DNA of 64,000 nucleotides from Lachnospiraceae bacterium (GTDB lineage Bacteria; Bacillota; Clostridia; Lachnospirales; Lachnospiraceae): NCBI GenBank assembly GCA_022794265.1, contig JAAWEK010000011.1, positions 1 to 64,000 of the forward strand, read 5' to 3'. Shown piece by piece: positions 7,267 to 16,399 of this stretch (position 1 is its first letter; each line of letters starts with the position of its first letter). The notes under the pieces were generated by a model. It saw only the letters and a program-made list of their open reading frames with translations, ran no database searches and was not told where the DNA came from. The position numbers and the translations under genes were made by a program.

Positions 7267-8551
7267 GGATAGAGATATAGATGTGCTAAGGAAGCAGGTT
7301 ATTGATAGAATAGATGTTACCAGAGATAGTTCTGACGATGATGTCTGGCAGATTATTGATGAGGAATTATTTAGATTTAGCCGGGACAGAAATAAAGGAA
7401 GTCCTCTTGGGATACAAGAGAAACTAATCTATGGAAAGGAGATATTTGATTCCATTCGCGGGCTGGATGTTTTGGAATATTTGTTGAAAGATGATGAAAT
7501 TACAGAGATTATGATCAATGGGCCAAATAGTATTTTTATAGAAAAACATGGGGAAATCAATCAGTTTAACGGCAAATTTACTTCTGAAGAACGTTTACAG
7601 GATGTAATTCAGCAAATAGTGGCAGGAGTAAACAGGAGAGTAAATGAAACCTCTCCAATTGTTGATACAAGACTGAAAGATGGAAGCCGTGTAAATGTGG
7701 TATTATCACCAGTAGCATTAAATGGTCCGATTGTTACCATACGAAAGTTTGGAAATCGTCCGCTGACAATGGACAGGCTTATTGAAATTGGTGCAATTAA
7801 CCAGATAGCGGCTGATTTTTTAAAAATACTGGTACAGAGTAAATATAATATTTTTATATGTGGAGGAACCGGTTCTGGTAAGACGACTTTTTTAAATGTG
7901 TTGTCAAATTTCATTCCGGCCAGCGAGAGAATCATTACAATTGAGGATTCTGCGGAGTTAAAGATATATGGAATAAAAAATCTGGTCAGTCTGGAGGTAA
8001 AACAAGAGAATTCGGAAGGAGAAAATGGGATTTTAATCAGGGATTTGATAAAGAGCAGCCTTAGGATGAGACCGGATAGAATTATTATTGGTGAGGTAAG
8101 GGGGGAGGAGGCATTTGACCTGTTATCTGCCTTAAATACTGGCCATGACGGCAGTTTAAGTACCGGTCATGCCAATAACTCAAAAGATATGCTGAAAAGG
8201 CTTGAAACAATGGTATTAATGGGTATAGATATGCCATTGGATGGTATCAGGGGTCAGATAGCTTCCGGAATTGATATTATCATTCATTTATCCAGGTTGA
8301 GAGATAAAAGCAGACGGGTTATGGAGATTGTGGAAGTAGGGGAATATGAATCAGGTGAGATTAAAATTAATCCTATCTTTCAGTTTCATGATGAATATAA
8401 AGGGGACAGACAAAAGAAGGTATTTGGAGAATTACGGTGGACCGGGAATGCATTAAAAAATTTGAGCAAACTGCGGGCTGCAGGTTTTAATGAGGAGGAC
8501 TTAATATATGAAGGTGAATATCAGCAGAAAAGAAGAAATAATAATATATAA
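7259..8551 (+). CDS. tadA: TadA/CpaF secretion ATPase
   Basis: A 430-residue type II/IV secretion ATPase of the CpaF class that powers Tad pilus assembly at the inner face of the membrane. Visible motifs are ITEIMINGP in the N-terminal domain, Walker A GGTGSGKTT near residue 203, the Asp box IITIEDSAEL, Walker B RIIIGEVRGEEAFDLL, and a His box SLSTGHAN. It overlaps tadZ by 8 bases and tadB by 44 bases. It is complete and normal in length. Confidence 0.95.
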   Translation: MDKDRDIDVLRKQVIDRIDVTRDSSDDDVWQIIDEELFRFSRDRNKGSPLGIQEKLIYGKEIFDSIRGLDVLEYLLKDDEITEIMINGPNSIFIEKHGEINQFNGKFTSEERLQDVIQQIVAGVNRRVNETSPIVDTRLKDGSRVNVVLSPVALNGPIVTIRKFGNRPLTMDRLIEIGAINQIAADFLKILVQSKYNIFICGGTGSGKTTFLNVLSNFIPASERIITIEDSAELKIYGIKNLVSLEVKQENSEGENGILIRDLIKSSLRMRPDRIIIGEVRGEEAFDLLSALNTGHDGSLSTGHANNSKDMLKRLETMVLMGIDMPLDGIRGQIASGIDIIIHLSRLRDKSRRVMEIVEVGEYESGEIKINPIFQFHDEYKGDRQKKVFGELRWTGNALKNLSKLRAAGFNEEDLIYEGEYQQKRRNNNI

Positions 8552-9278
8552 TTCTTATTCGCTTTCTTTCACGGAGTATTTTAGATACGGTATATTGGGA
8601 ATTATAATTGTTTTTGGATTTTCCTATATATTTTATGACAGTATACTGGCTTCCATATTATTATTGCCCTTTCTAATTCCTTATTTTAAACTTATAAAAA
8701 AGAAATTGTGTAACCGGCAACAGAATAAATTAAAAGAAGAATTTAAGGAGTTGTGCATCTCATTAGTGGCACAAATGACTGCTGGATATTCCATTGAAAA
8801 TTCCTTTAAGGAGTCTTATCAAGAAATGGGTGAATTGTATGGTGAAGATAGTTATATTTGTAAAGAGCTAAAAATTATTTTGGGTAAATTAAAGAATAAC
8901 ATAAGTATTGAGGATTCAATAGCACAATTAGCAATTCGTAGCGGCAATCAGGATATACGACTGTTTTCAGAAGTTTTGGCAATCGGTAAACGAAGCGGTG
9001 GAGACTTGATAAGTATTGTTCGTTCAGCAGCTTTAAATCTTGCTGAAAAAGCAGATGCAGAAAGAGAAATCAGATCAATAATCAGTGAGAAACAGTTTGA
9101 ACAAATGATAATGAACATTATTCCTTTAGTAATGATATCATATGTTAAGCTTTCGTCACCTGAAATGATGGTAGTCATGTATCAGACAACAGTAGGGAGA
9201 ATTATTATGAGTGTCTGTTTTGTAATTTATATTGCTGCATTTCTGCTTGGGAAAAAAATAATGGAAATTGAGGTATAG
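8508..9278 (+). CDS. tadB: TadB-like pilus assembly platform protein
   Basis: A 256-residue integral membrane protein with membrane segments near residues 28-65 and at the C-terminus. Between them is a type II secretion F-like domain (EEFKELCISLVAQMTAGYSI, then LAIGKRSGGDLISIV). The start sits 44 bases inside the tadA gene, but GAGGAGG at 8492-8498 is well placed for this ATG. TadB and TadC form the inner-membrane platform on which the CpaF motor acts. Confidence 0.85.
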   Translation: MKVNISRKEEIIIYNSYSLSFTEYFRYGILGIIIVFGFSYIFYDSILASILLLPFLIPYFKLIKKKLCNRQQNKLKEEFKELCISLVAQMTAGYSIENSFKESYQEMGELYGEDSYICKELKIILGKLKNNISIEDSIAQLAIRSGNQDIRLFSEVLAIGKRSGGDLISIVRSAALNLAEKADAEREIRSIISEKQFEQMIMNIIPLVMISYVKLSSPEMMVVMYQTTVGRIIMSVCFVIYIAAFLLGKKIMEIEV

Positions 9279-9310
9279 ATTGTATAATCGGTTTAGTAAG
9301 GAGTGGATAA

Positions 9311-10780
9311 ATGTTATTTTTATATTGTACAGTATTTTTGGTTATTTTGGTAATGTTTATATTTACACATAGTTATAAAAAAGAATTAAGACAGAGGCTG
9401 TATAAAGGAAAAATGTATTATTTAAGCGGATTATCCATGTATGTTGCAGACAAAGTACATAAAAGGTTTCGTATCTTTAATAATAATGATATTCAAAAAA
9501 AAATTCAGAAATTAGAGCCGGATAAAGATAGTAGAAAACAGGTTTATCTGCAGTTTGTTAATAAAATTTCCATAGTTATTCTGTGTATAATTTTCTTTAT
9601 GATACTGGGAGTATTTAACGGTATTTCCATAAGACTAAAAGGAGATAAAACGGTTACAACTCTACAAAGGCCAGAACCAGGGAATGGTCCGTATACCTAT
9701 AATTTAGATGTTATAAACTATGAAGAAGATCAGGTAATGGAAAATGTAGTGCTGACAATTGATGAATATAAAATGTCAGAAGATGAGATTAATCAGGAAC
9801 TGGACAGGATTCTTGAACAATTGCTTATTAAAAGCTTAGGTAAGAATATTGATTATAAAAATATTACAAAGAGTCTGGATTTTTCAAATAGGGATTTTAA
9901 TAATGTTACGGTTTTCTTTACAGTAAATGAAGACGGTTTTTTAAACGAAAACGGTACGCTGAATGAAGAGCAAATATACGAATACTATGAGAAAAATCAT
10001 ACCGATAGTATAAAGTCTTCCTTTTCTGTTATTGTATCATATCAAAATTTTGATAAGGAGTTTTATCAGCCGATTGAGATTAAATTGGAAGATAAACAGA
10101 ATATGTTTTCATATAAAATTATGAAAGAGATTGGGAGAAATTGTTCTGACAATGAAAAAAATATAGTTTTACCCAATTATATTGACGGAAAACCAATAAA
10201 GTTTTTAGAGAAAAAAGAAAAAGAATCTGTATTATTTGCCCTATTAGGTATTTGCATGGGAGTTTTAATATTTTTAGCAGAAGATGAAAAATTAAAAAAG
10301 CGACTAAAAATAAGAAAAATGCAATTGGAAACGGATTATGCATCTATTGTTTGTAAATTAACATTGTTAAATGAAGCCGGCAGTACTTTGTTAATGGCTT
10401 GGGAGCGGATTATAGCTGATTATGAATCGGAAAAAATGAAATATGGATATCGATATGCCTATGAAGAGATGAAGATTGCCAGATATCGAATGAAAAGTGG
10501 AATATCGGAGGCAGAGGCATATGCAGAATTTGGGCGTAGGTGTGATACGGCATCTTATATAAAGCTGGGATGCCTTTTGGAGCAGAATATAAAAAAGGGT
10601 ACAAAAGGATTGAAAAATATTTTGGATGGAGAGGTCAGGGAAGCTTTTGCAGACAGAAAATTGCTGGCAAAGAAAAAGGGTGAAGAAGCTTCAACAAAAC
10701 TCTTGCTACCAATGCTTTTAATGTTATTGGTTTCAATGGTAGTGATTATAGTACCAGCCTTTATGTCAATGAATTTGTAG
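9311..10780 (+). CDS. TadC-like platform protein with a large inserted domain
   Basis: A 489-residue protein. N-terminal membrane segments lie at residues 1-18 and about 80-103, then roughly 200 mostly hydrophilic residues that should lie outside the membrane (about 105-305). A further membrane segment near 310 follows, then a cytoplasmic T2SF-like helical region (about 335-455) and a C-terminal membrane segment. The C-terminal half matches TadC platform proteins (LLNEAGSTLLMAWERI, later GCLLEQNIKKGTKGL). Usual TadC proteins are near 300 residues, so the inserted segment explains the extra length. It sits between tadB and the pilin gene. Confidence 0.75.
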   Translation: MLFLYCTVFLVILVMFIFTHSYKKELRQRLYKGKMYYLSGLSMYVADKVHKRFRIFNNNDIQKKIQKLEPDKDSRKQVYLQFVNKISIVILCIIFFMILGVFNGISIRLKGDKTVTTLQRPEPGNGPYTYNLDVINYEEDQVMENVVLTIDEYKMSEDEINQELDRILEQLLIKSLGKNIDYKNITKSLDFSNRDFNNVTVFFTVNEDGFLNENGTLNEEQIYEYYEKNHTDSIKSSFSVIVSYQNFDKEFYQPIEIKLEDKQNMFSYKIMKEIGRNCSDNEKNIVLPNYIDGKPIKFLEKKEKESVLFALLGICMGVLIFLAEDEKLKKRLKIRKMQLETDYASIVCKLTLLNEAGSTLLMAWERIIADYESEKMKYGYRYAYEEMKIARYRMKSGISEAEAYAEFGRRCDTASYIKLGCLLEQNIKKGTKGLKNILDGEVREAFADRKLLAKKKGEEASTKLLLPMLLMLLVSMVVIIVPAFMSMNL

Positions 10781-10813
10781 GAGAATGAAATATAAGAAAG
10801 GGGAATTAAATAT

Positions 10814-11065
10814 ATGAAAAATTTTTGGATAAACAAAATTATAAAAAAATCAGATGGAATAATAATTAAGATTCAGGTGAAAATCTGGGAAAAGAAAATG
10901 AATGACAGATTTTCTTTAAGAGGAAATAATGCAGGAATGGGCGTAATAGAAGTAATACTAATTATTTTGGTTCTTGTAGGGCTGGCATTTACGTTTAAGG
11001 GAAAAGTGTCTTCCATTTTAAACACTGTATTCTCTAAGATTAATAGTAAGGTTAATTCGTTTTAA
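10814..11065 (+). CDS. Flp1-like type IVb pilin
   Basis: An 83-residue pilin precursor. A long basic leader (about 45 residues) ends in NNAG, followed by MGVIEVILIILVLVGLAF. This gives a prepilin cut after Gly, Glu at position +5 and the hydrophobic assembly helix. It is the likely main subunit of the Tad pilus and is matched by the prepilin peptidase at 14272. An AAAGGGG ribosome binding site precedes the ATG. Confidence 0.82.
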   Translation: MKNFWINKIIKKSDGIIIKIQVKIWEKKMNDRFSLRGNNAGMGVIEVILIILVLVGLAFTFKGKVSSILNTVFSKINSKVNSF

Positions 11066-11066
11066 T

Positions 11067-13208
11067 ATGAAAAAAAATATAACATTATTTACAGGTTTTA
11101 ATGGTGGAATAACAATATCTCTTAGTATAATCATGTTATTTATATTCGCATTGATTGGAACTTTGGTTGAGTCTGCCAGAGTATCCGCAGCTAATTTAAG
11201 ATTAGCACAGAACACACGGATATCAGTAAATTCTGTCTTTTCCAAATATGCAAAGGAGGTTTTTAGAGATTATGGCATATTTCTGTTATGGAAAGATGAA
11301 AACGAAATTATTACAGAGGTAAGTAATTATTTAAATAAAAATATAAATTATAAGAATGACTTTATACAAAAAAGCAATGATTTATTAGGAATCAGAATTA
11401 ATCAAATAGAGTTATGTGAAATTAAATATGCATCTAACCATAGAGGGGAGGATTTGGCAAACCAAATATATGATTATATGAAATATCGAATAGCCGGAGA
11501 TGCAGTTAATTTATTACTTGATAAGTGTAATTTATTATCTCAGGGGAAAAAAATCCAAGAGTTTTTCGATAAAGTTAACGACTGTACAGAAAAATTCAAT
11601 CAGATTGAAGAATCTGTTGCTAAGATAAAAAAGAAGGTAGATCTGATAAAAGAATCGGCAGGACAGCCCAAGGAGTATTTAGAAGAGTTAAGGGAAAAAC
11701 TTAATATGATTCGGCAGATAGACAGGGAAACGGCATTAAAAAAGGATCAGGGAATAATCAGTGAAGCAGAAATAGATCAGGGGACAGTAAGAAAAGATCA
11801 ATTGTTTGAAGAGTTTAAGAAAATTTATACAGTCTATAATGACAATTGGAATATTTTAAGCGGTTATCTGACAGAGATTAATCAAGCCACTGAGATATAT
11901 TATCATTCAGTGAATGAATCGGCAGAACTCATAAAAAATTTGTATATGGATTTGGAGAAAAAAAGGGAATCATTAGATAGTGAAGCATATGAGATATTAA
12001 AGAATGAGGTTCAGGAACTGGAACATCAGATTTCCAATCAAAATACAGATGCATATAGAGTAAAAGAAAATAATTCCCATGCTACAGATTATTATAAAGG
12101 AATGCAAATGGCATCGGAGAAGATGATACAAATAAAAAATGATATGAATGGGATATTATATAATAATTTAATGCTTAGTCAGCTAGATTCCAAAATAGAT
12201 TATGTGGGATGCTTTTTATATGAATTGGAGGAAGCACAGTTAATTTATCAAAACCTTGATATCAGTGATTTAGAAATAAATTATTATGCACAGGAGACAA
12301 AAAAGAGTGAAAATAATTTGCTGGATCATGTAAAAAAAATTATGAATAATGGATGGCTATCGATTATTGCAGAAAACATTTCTGAAAAAAAAGTTGATAA
12401 TATCCTTTTTCCGGGAAGATTTGCAGATATTCGTTCTAATAAAACTATTTGGGGGACATTAAGTGTTACAGAACAAAGTATTAGAAAAGCTTTAATGGGT
12501 CAATACATATTGGATTTTTTTCCTTGCTATACAGATAAAAATGAAATTAAAAAAGAAAACGGGTTATTGGATTATGAGATAGAATATATACTTGGCGGTT
12601 TTCAAAATGACAAGGAAAATTTAAGTTATGTTGGAAAAAAAATTGTTTCCATCAGAGAAGGTTTTAATCTGATTTATTTGTTTAAGAATTCTGCCTGTCG
12701 TGAAGAGGCTTATATGTTAGCTATAGCGCTTGTGGGATTTACCGGTATGCCTTTGGTAGTACGGCTGACCCAGTTATTGGTACTAGGTGCCTGGGCATAT
12801 GGGGAATCCTTGATGGATGCTAAAGATTTATTAAACGGATATGGAGTAAAACTTTTTAAATCCGAATCGGATTGGAATCTTTCTTTGGACTCATTATGGA
12901 GATTATCTGAACAAAACAGTAAAAATAAAATTAGTAATAGCGGATTTACATATAAAGATTATTTAAGAGTACTACTTTTTATTGAAAATACTGGAAAACA
13001 GACAGCTGGAATTATGGATATGATTCAGTTGAATATTTCTAACAGATACAATGATTCCTTTTGCATTGATCAGTGTGTTTTAGGAGTAACTGTTAAAATA
13101 GAATGCAGAGTGGAACGATTGTTTACGGCTCTGGCATTTGTAAAACATCTTATTGTGGATCAGAGTGCTGACTTTACAATCAGTTCAATAATATCTTATC
13201 GTTATTAA
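11067..13208 (+). CDS. DUF5702 protein, large surface component of the Tad locus
   Basis: A 713-residue protein with an N-terminal pseudopilin-like membrane helix (GGITISLSIIMLFIFALIGT, followed by LVESARVSAANLRLAQ), as in DUF5702 proteins of clostridial Tad loci. Residues about 165-400 are strongly charged and coiled-coil-like (KKKVDLIKESAG, LREKLNMIRQ, NEVQELEHQIS). A more hydrophobic C-terminal region follows. It starts two bases after the pilin gene. Its role is unknown; a minor pilus or tip component is a reasonable guess. Confidence 0.75.
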   Translation: MKKNITLFTGFNGGITISLSIIMLFIFALIGTLVESARVSAANLRLAQNTRISVNSVFSKYAKEVFRDYGIFLLWKDENEIITEVSNYLNKNINYKNDFIQKSNDLLGIRINQIELCEIKYASNHRGEDLANQIYDYMKYRIAGDAVNLLLDKCNLLSQGKKIQEFFDKVNDCTEKFNQIEESVAKIKKKVDLIKESAGQPKEYLEELREKLNMIRQIDRETALKKDQGIISEAEIDQGTVRKDQLFEEFKKIYTVYNDNWNILSGYLTEINQATEIYYHSVNESAELIKNLYMDLEKKRESLDSEAYEILKNEVQELEHQISNQNTDAYRVKENNSHATDYYKGMQMASEKMIQIKNDMNGILYNNLMLSQLDSKIDYVGCFLYELEEAQLIYQNLDISDLEINYYAQETKKSENNLLDHVKKIMNNGWLSIIAENISEKKVDNILFPGRFADIRSNKTIWGTLSVTEQSIRKALMGQYILDFFPCYTDKNEIKKENGLLDYEIEYILGGFQNDKENLSYVGKKIVSIREGFNLIYLFKNSACREEAYMLAIALVGFTGMPLVVRLTQLLVLGAWAYGESLMDAKDLLNGYGVKLFKSESDWNLSLDSLWRLSEQNSKNKISNSGFTYKDYLRVLLFIENTGKQTAGIMDMIQLNISNRYNDSFCIDQCVLGVTVKIECRVERLFTALAFVKHLIVDQSADFTISSIISYRY

Positions 13209-13222
13209 GGGGGTGGATAAAC

Positions 13223-14275
13223 ATGTACTCTTATTCAAAAGAAGATACAATTAATATCTATAAAATAATTTATAATTTAATAATAAACAAAAAAAATTTT
13301 GAAAAAAATACACTGAATTCTCTCCAAGTTCAAGGCAAATTTATAAAAAGAATAAGAAAAAATAACTCCGCAGTATTTTCGGATGATAAGAGTACATTTT
13401 TATTCACCTCGTTAATGGAAAAAGGAAGTTTAACCATAGAAGCTGCAATTGTTTTACCAATAATTTTATTAGGTATGATCATTCTAATCTACTTTATAAT
13501 GATAATTAATTTTCAGAATATACTAAATCAAAATATGATAAATACAGCTTGGGATATTTGCAGATACAGTTATACAGCAGAACAAACAGAACTAATAGTA
13601 AAAAAAGATAGGGGTTCTGTTGATGAACAGAAGAATATTTCTGAGAAGCTGTCAGATTTATCTGTATCTGAATCATTGATTAAAGGAGGGTTAACAGGTG
13701 CTTATGCGTTAAATAAAGTTTTGGATACTAATGTAATAAAACTAGCTGAAAATTTAGGAATATATACCAGATTAATAGGTATCAGTATGATGGAATCGAA
13801 CTTTTTGGAGCAGGAAAATGTTGATTTAGCAGTTTCTTATGTGGTTAAGATACCAATGATTAGTAATAGTGTATATAAAATGCCATTTGTAAACCGATGC
13901 TATTTTCGTAATTTTATTGGTGAATCCATTGACATAAAGTCAAAAAGCTTTTCAAAAAAGGTTTACATAACAAAAAACGGAACAGTTTACCATATTAATC
14001 AAAATTGTACACATATTGATTTGTCTGTTGTATCTGTCGCATTTTCGGAACTGCATTTGTTAAGAAATAAAGGGGGTGGTAAATATAAAAAATGTGATAA
14101 ATGTGTGAAATCAAAATTGAGAGGAAATGAAACAGTAGTGATTACGACTAATGGTGATAAATATCATACAGATAATTATTGTAGTGGAATTATTAGAAAT
14201 GTAATAACTATAGATATAAATCAGGTTGGCACCAGAAAATTATGTAAACGATGTAAAGAAAAAGAGGGAACATGA
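13223..14275 (+). CDS. TadE-like pseudopilin with two C-terminal Cys/His modules
   Basis: A 350-residue protein. A basic N-terminus of about 65 residues precedes a TadE-type helix (GSLTIEAAIVLPIILLGMII). The C-terminal 100 residues hold two repeats with the pattern Tyr-His-x4-Cys ... Cys-x-x-Cys (YHINQNCTH with CDKC, then YHTDNYCSG with CKRC), which suggests two metal-binding modules. A GGGGGTGG ribosome binding site supports the start. It overlaps the prepilin peptidase gene by 4 bases. The TadE part is confident; metal binding is inferred. Confidence 0.8.
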   Translation: MYSYSKEDTINIYKIIYNLIINKKNFEKNTLNSLQVQGKFIKRIRKNNSAVFSDDKSTFLFTSLMEKGSLTIEAAIVLPIILLGMIILIYFIMIINFQNILNQNMINTAWDICRYSYTAEQTELIVKKDRGSVDEQKNISEKLSDLSVSESLIKGGLTGAYALNKVLDTNVIKLAENLGIYTRLIGISMMESNFLEQENVDLAVSYVVKIPMISNSVYKMPFVNRCYFRNFIGESIDIKSKSFSKKVYITKNGTVYHINQNCTHIDLSVVSVAFSELHLLRNKGGGKYKKCDKCVKSKLRGNETVVITTNGDKYHTDNYCSGIIRNVITIDINQVGTRKLCKRCKEKEGT

Positions 14276-14685
14276 ATTTTATAGTAGCAGTTATACTAAT
14301 GATTTTATCGTGGCAGGATATACAAAAAAAGAAAATAAATCTAGGATTTTGTATTATATCAATATGTTTTATTATATCAGGAAATTTACTGTTTCATTTA
14401 GAGAGTTTGTTATTTATGATATCAGGTTTATTGGTTGGAGGCTTTGTAATGCTTGTTAGTTTTATTTCAAGAGAAGCCATCGGAATGGGAGACGGCGTTG
14501 CTTTTATTATAACAGGATTGGCAACAGGGGGAATGATTAATTTTGAAATATTAATAATCAGTCTTTTTTTAGCCTCTTTTGCAGGTATGTATCAGTTAAT
14601 TTTAAAGAAATGTAATAGTAAAGAAACTATGGCTTTTCTTCCGTATATTACAATAAGTTATATCTTAAGGAGTTTTATAATTTGA
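14272..14685 (+). CDS. Short A24-family prepilin peptidase (CpaA/TadV-like)
   Basis: A 137-residue membrane protein with the two conserved aspartates of A24 peptidases: one in SWQDIQKKKIN near residue 16 and one in IGMGDGVAF (GxGD) near residue 73. It lacks the N-terminal methyltransferase domain of PilD, as is usual for Tad loci. It should remove the leader of the Flp1 and TadE-like pre-proteins. It overlaps its neighbours on both sides by 4 bases. Confidence 0.88.
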   Translation: MNFIVAVILMILSWQDIQKKKINLGFCIISICFIISGNLLFHLESLLFMISGLLVGGFVMLVSFISREAIGMGDGVAFIITGLATGGMINFEILIISLFLASFAGMYQLILKKCNSKETMAFLPYITISYILRSFII

Positions 14686-15191
14686 AAGATAAAATAAAGA
14701 GAGATATATTATCAAAAAAATTAGAAAAAAATCTAAAATATAATTATTTAATTTTAAATACAAAAGGAGAAATTAATAAAAATATTAATGGAATGTATAC
14801 TATTGAGATGTCAATTTTATTTCCAATAATGTTATTTATAGTTTTTGGAGGTATATATATAGCATTTTTTGCCCATGACATAACGGTTGCAAGAGCAGAA
14901 TGTGATAAATGTTGCAATGAGGCAGCAGGTCATGGATTGGCAGAAACTGATATTGAAAACCGTATAGAGAATTCAGTAAGCAAACATTTGATATTGGGAA
15001 AAGTGAAAGAGATTAAAGTATCAAAAAAGAGAGGGTATATAAATGTTTCTATTAACTTAAGTTATGATTTAATGTTTTGGAAATTAAAAAAAACAGAAAC
15101 AATTAAAATTGTTGTAAATGAAGTAAATAACCCAGACTATTTAAGAAAGGTTCAGGTTATAACTGATGAATTGAAAAAGATGATAAGATAA
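14682..15191 (+). CDS. TadE-family pseudopilin
   Basis: A 169-residue protein that starts with TTG, overlaps the previous stop by 4 bases, and has AAGGAG (14667-14672) as ribosome binding site. A basic N-terminus of about 40 residues is followed by the TadE motif TIEMSILFPIMLFIVFGGIY and a soluble outside domain of about 100 residues. It is probably a minor pilin processed by the adjacent peptidase. Confidence 0.8.
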   Translation: MKDKIKRDILSKKLEKNLKYNYLILNTKGEINKNINGMYTIEMSILFPIMLFIVFGGIYIAFFAHDITVARAECDKCCNEAAGHGLAETDIENRIENSVSKHLILGKVKEIKVSKKRGYINVSINLSYDLMFWKLKKTETIKIVVNEVNNPDYLRKVQVITDELKKMIR

Positions 15192-15217
15192 AAATTTTTG
15201 GGCCGGGAGACGGCAGA

Positions 15218-16363
15218 ATGAGAGGGACAATGAATGTAAATTATGGACATGATACAAATAATAATTTCATGATAATAAAACTGCCATTTGAGGAATTAAG
15301 TTATAAGTTAAAAATGATTGAAAAAAATGAAATTTCTGGCTTGTTAAAAATGAAATATACGATATTGGACGAGGAAATAGTTTTAAAATATAATATTTCA
15401 TCTAAAATTGCCATAAGGGATTTGTATAGTAAGGAAAAGATTAAAATTAACCAGCTGAGAGTTTTAATACAGGGAATTGTAGATGTGTGGAAGTTAATTC
15501 CAAATTATTTGTTAGAGGCAGATAATATTATATTAACAGACGATATGATTTTCATTGATTTAAATTTAGATAAAATTTTTTTGTGTTATTGTCCCGGTTA
15601 TAAAAAAGATTTATATATGGCATTTCATGATCTTATACAGGGGTTGCTGTTGTCTGTGGACTATAACGATGTAACAGCAGTGGAAGTTATTTATAAAGTA
15701 AATGAGTGGTGTAATATAGAGTATAATGAAATAGACAAACTGAAGAAAATAGTTGAAGAGGAGTATATACCTGCAAGATCAGAAGATATTATAAAAAAAG
15801 ATTCTCAAAATGAAATATTTGATGCGGGACAAAATTATTTTGAATATAATAACAGTATTCTTGGCAAAATAAATCCTTTTATCCGAATTTTAAAAAAATT
15901 AAAGGAAAAATTCAGCAAATTTAAATTCGAAGTTTTAAATGGAATGGAACCATATAAGGAATGTTCTGTTAATAAAGAATATTCAGAGGAGACTGAAAAT
16001 ATCACTAATGAAACGCTTTCCTTTGGAGATAATAGTGATAATGAAACCATACTGGTTTCAGCTGCGATGCGCAATCATAAAAGAAGTTTAATAAGTATAT
16101 GCGGTATAGATAATATCCTTATTAAAAATTACCCGTTTCTTATTGGAAAATTAGAAAAAAATGTTGATGGTGTAATCAGGCATAATTCAATTAGCAGGGT
16201 GCAGGCAAGGATTCAATTAACAGATAATAAATATTTTTTGGAGGATTTAAATTCAAAAAATGGAACATATGTCAATGAAGAAAGGATTGAACCATATGAA
16301 ATTGTTGAAATTAAGATTGGCGATAAAATAGGTTTTGCCGAAATTGATTTCTTTTTTAGATAG
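15218..16363 (+). CDS. DUF6382 protein with C-terminal FHA domain
   Basis: A 381-residue cytoplasmic protein. Residues about 5-185 match the DUF6382 pattern found with clostridial Tad loci (NNFMIIKLPFEEL, LRVLIQGIVDVWKLIPNYLL). Residues about 295-378 are a forkhead-associated domain (FLIGK, then ISRVQARI and DLNSKNGTYVN), which binds phosphothreonine. A charged linker separates them. GGGAG at 15205-15209 fits the ATG at 15218; the ATG at 15230 is an alternative. No Ser/Thr kinase is visible in the window, so its partner would be encoded elsewhere. Confidence 0.8.
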   Translation: MRGTMNVNYGHDTNNNFMIIKLPFEELSYKLKMIEKNEISGLLKMKYTILDEEIVLKYNISSKIAIRDLYSKEKIKINQLRVLIQGIVDVWKLIPNYLLEADNIILTDDMIFIDLNLDKIFLCYCPGYKKDLYMAFHDLIQGLLLSVDYNDVTAVEVIYKVNEWCNIEYNEIDKLKKIVEEEYIPARSEDIIKKDSQNEIFDAGQNYFEYNNSILGKINPFIRILKKLKEKFSKFKFEVLNGMEPYKECSVNKEYSEETENITNETLSFGDNSDNETILVSAAMRNHKRSLISICGIDNILIKNYPFLIGKLEKNVDGVIRHNSISRVQARIQLTDNKYFLEDLNSKNGTYVNEERIEPYEIVEIKIGDKIGFAEIDFFFR

Positions 16364-16399
16364 TCAGTATTTGACAGGTTTATCAATTAGTGTTAAGGT

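Noticed and set aside
14226-14459. Frame overlapping the end of the TadE-like gene and the prepilin peptidase
   Set aside because: It is an out-of-frame shadow; the peptidase frame has the catalytic motifs and a 4-base coupled start.
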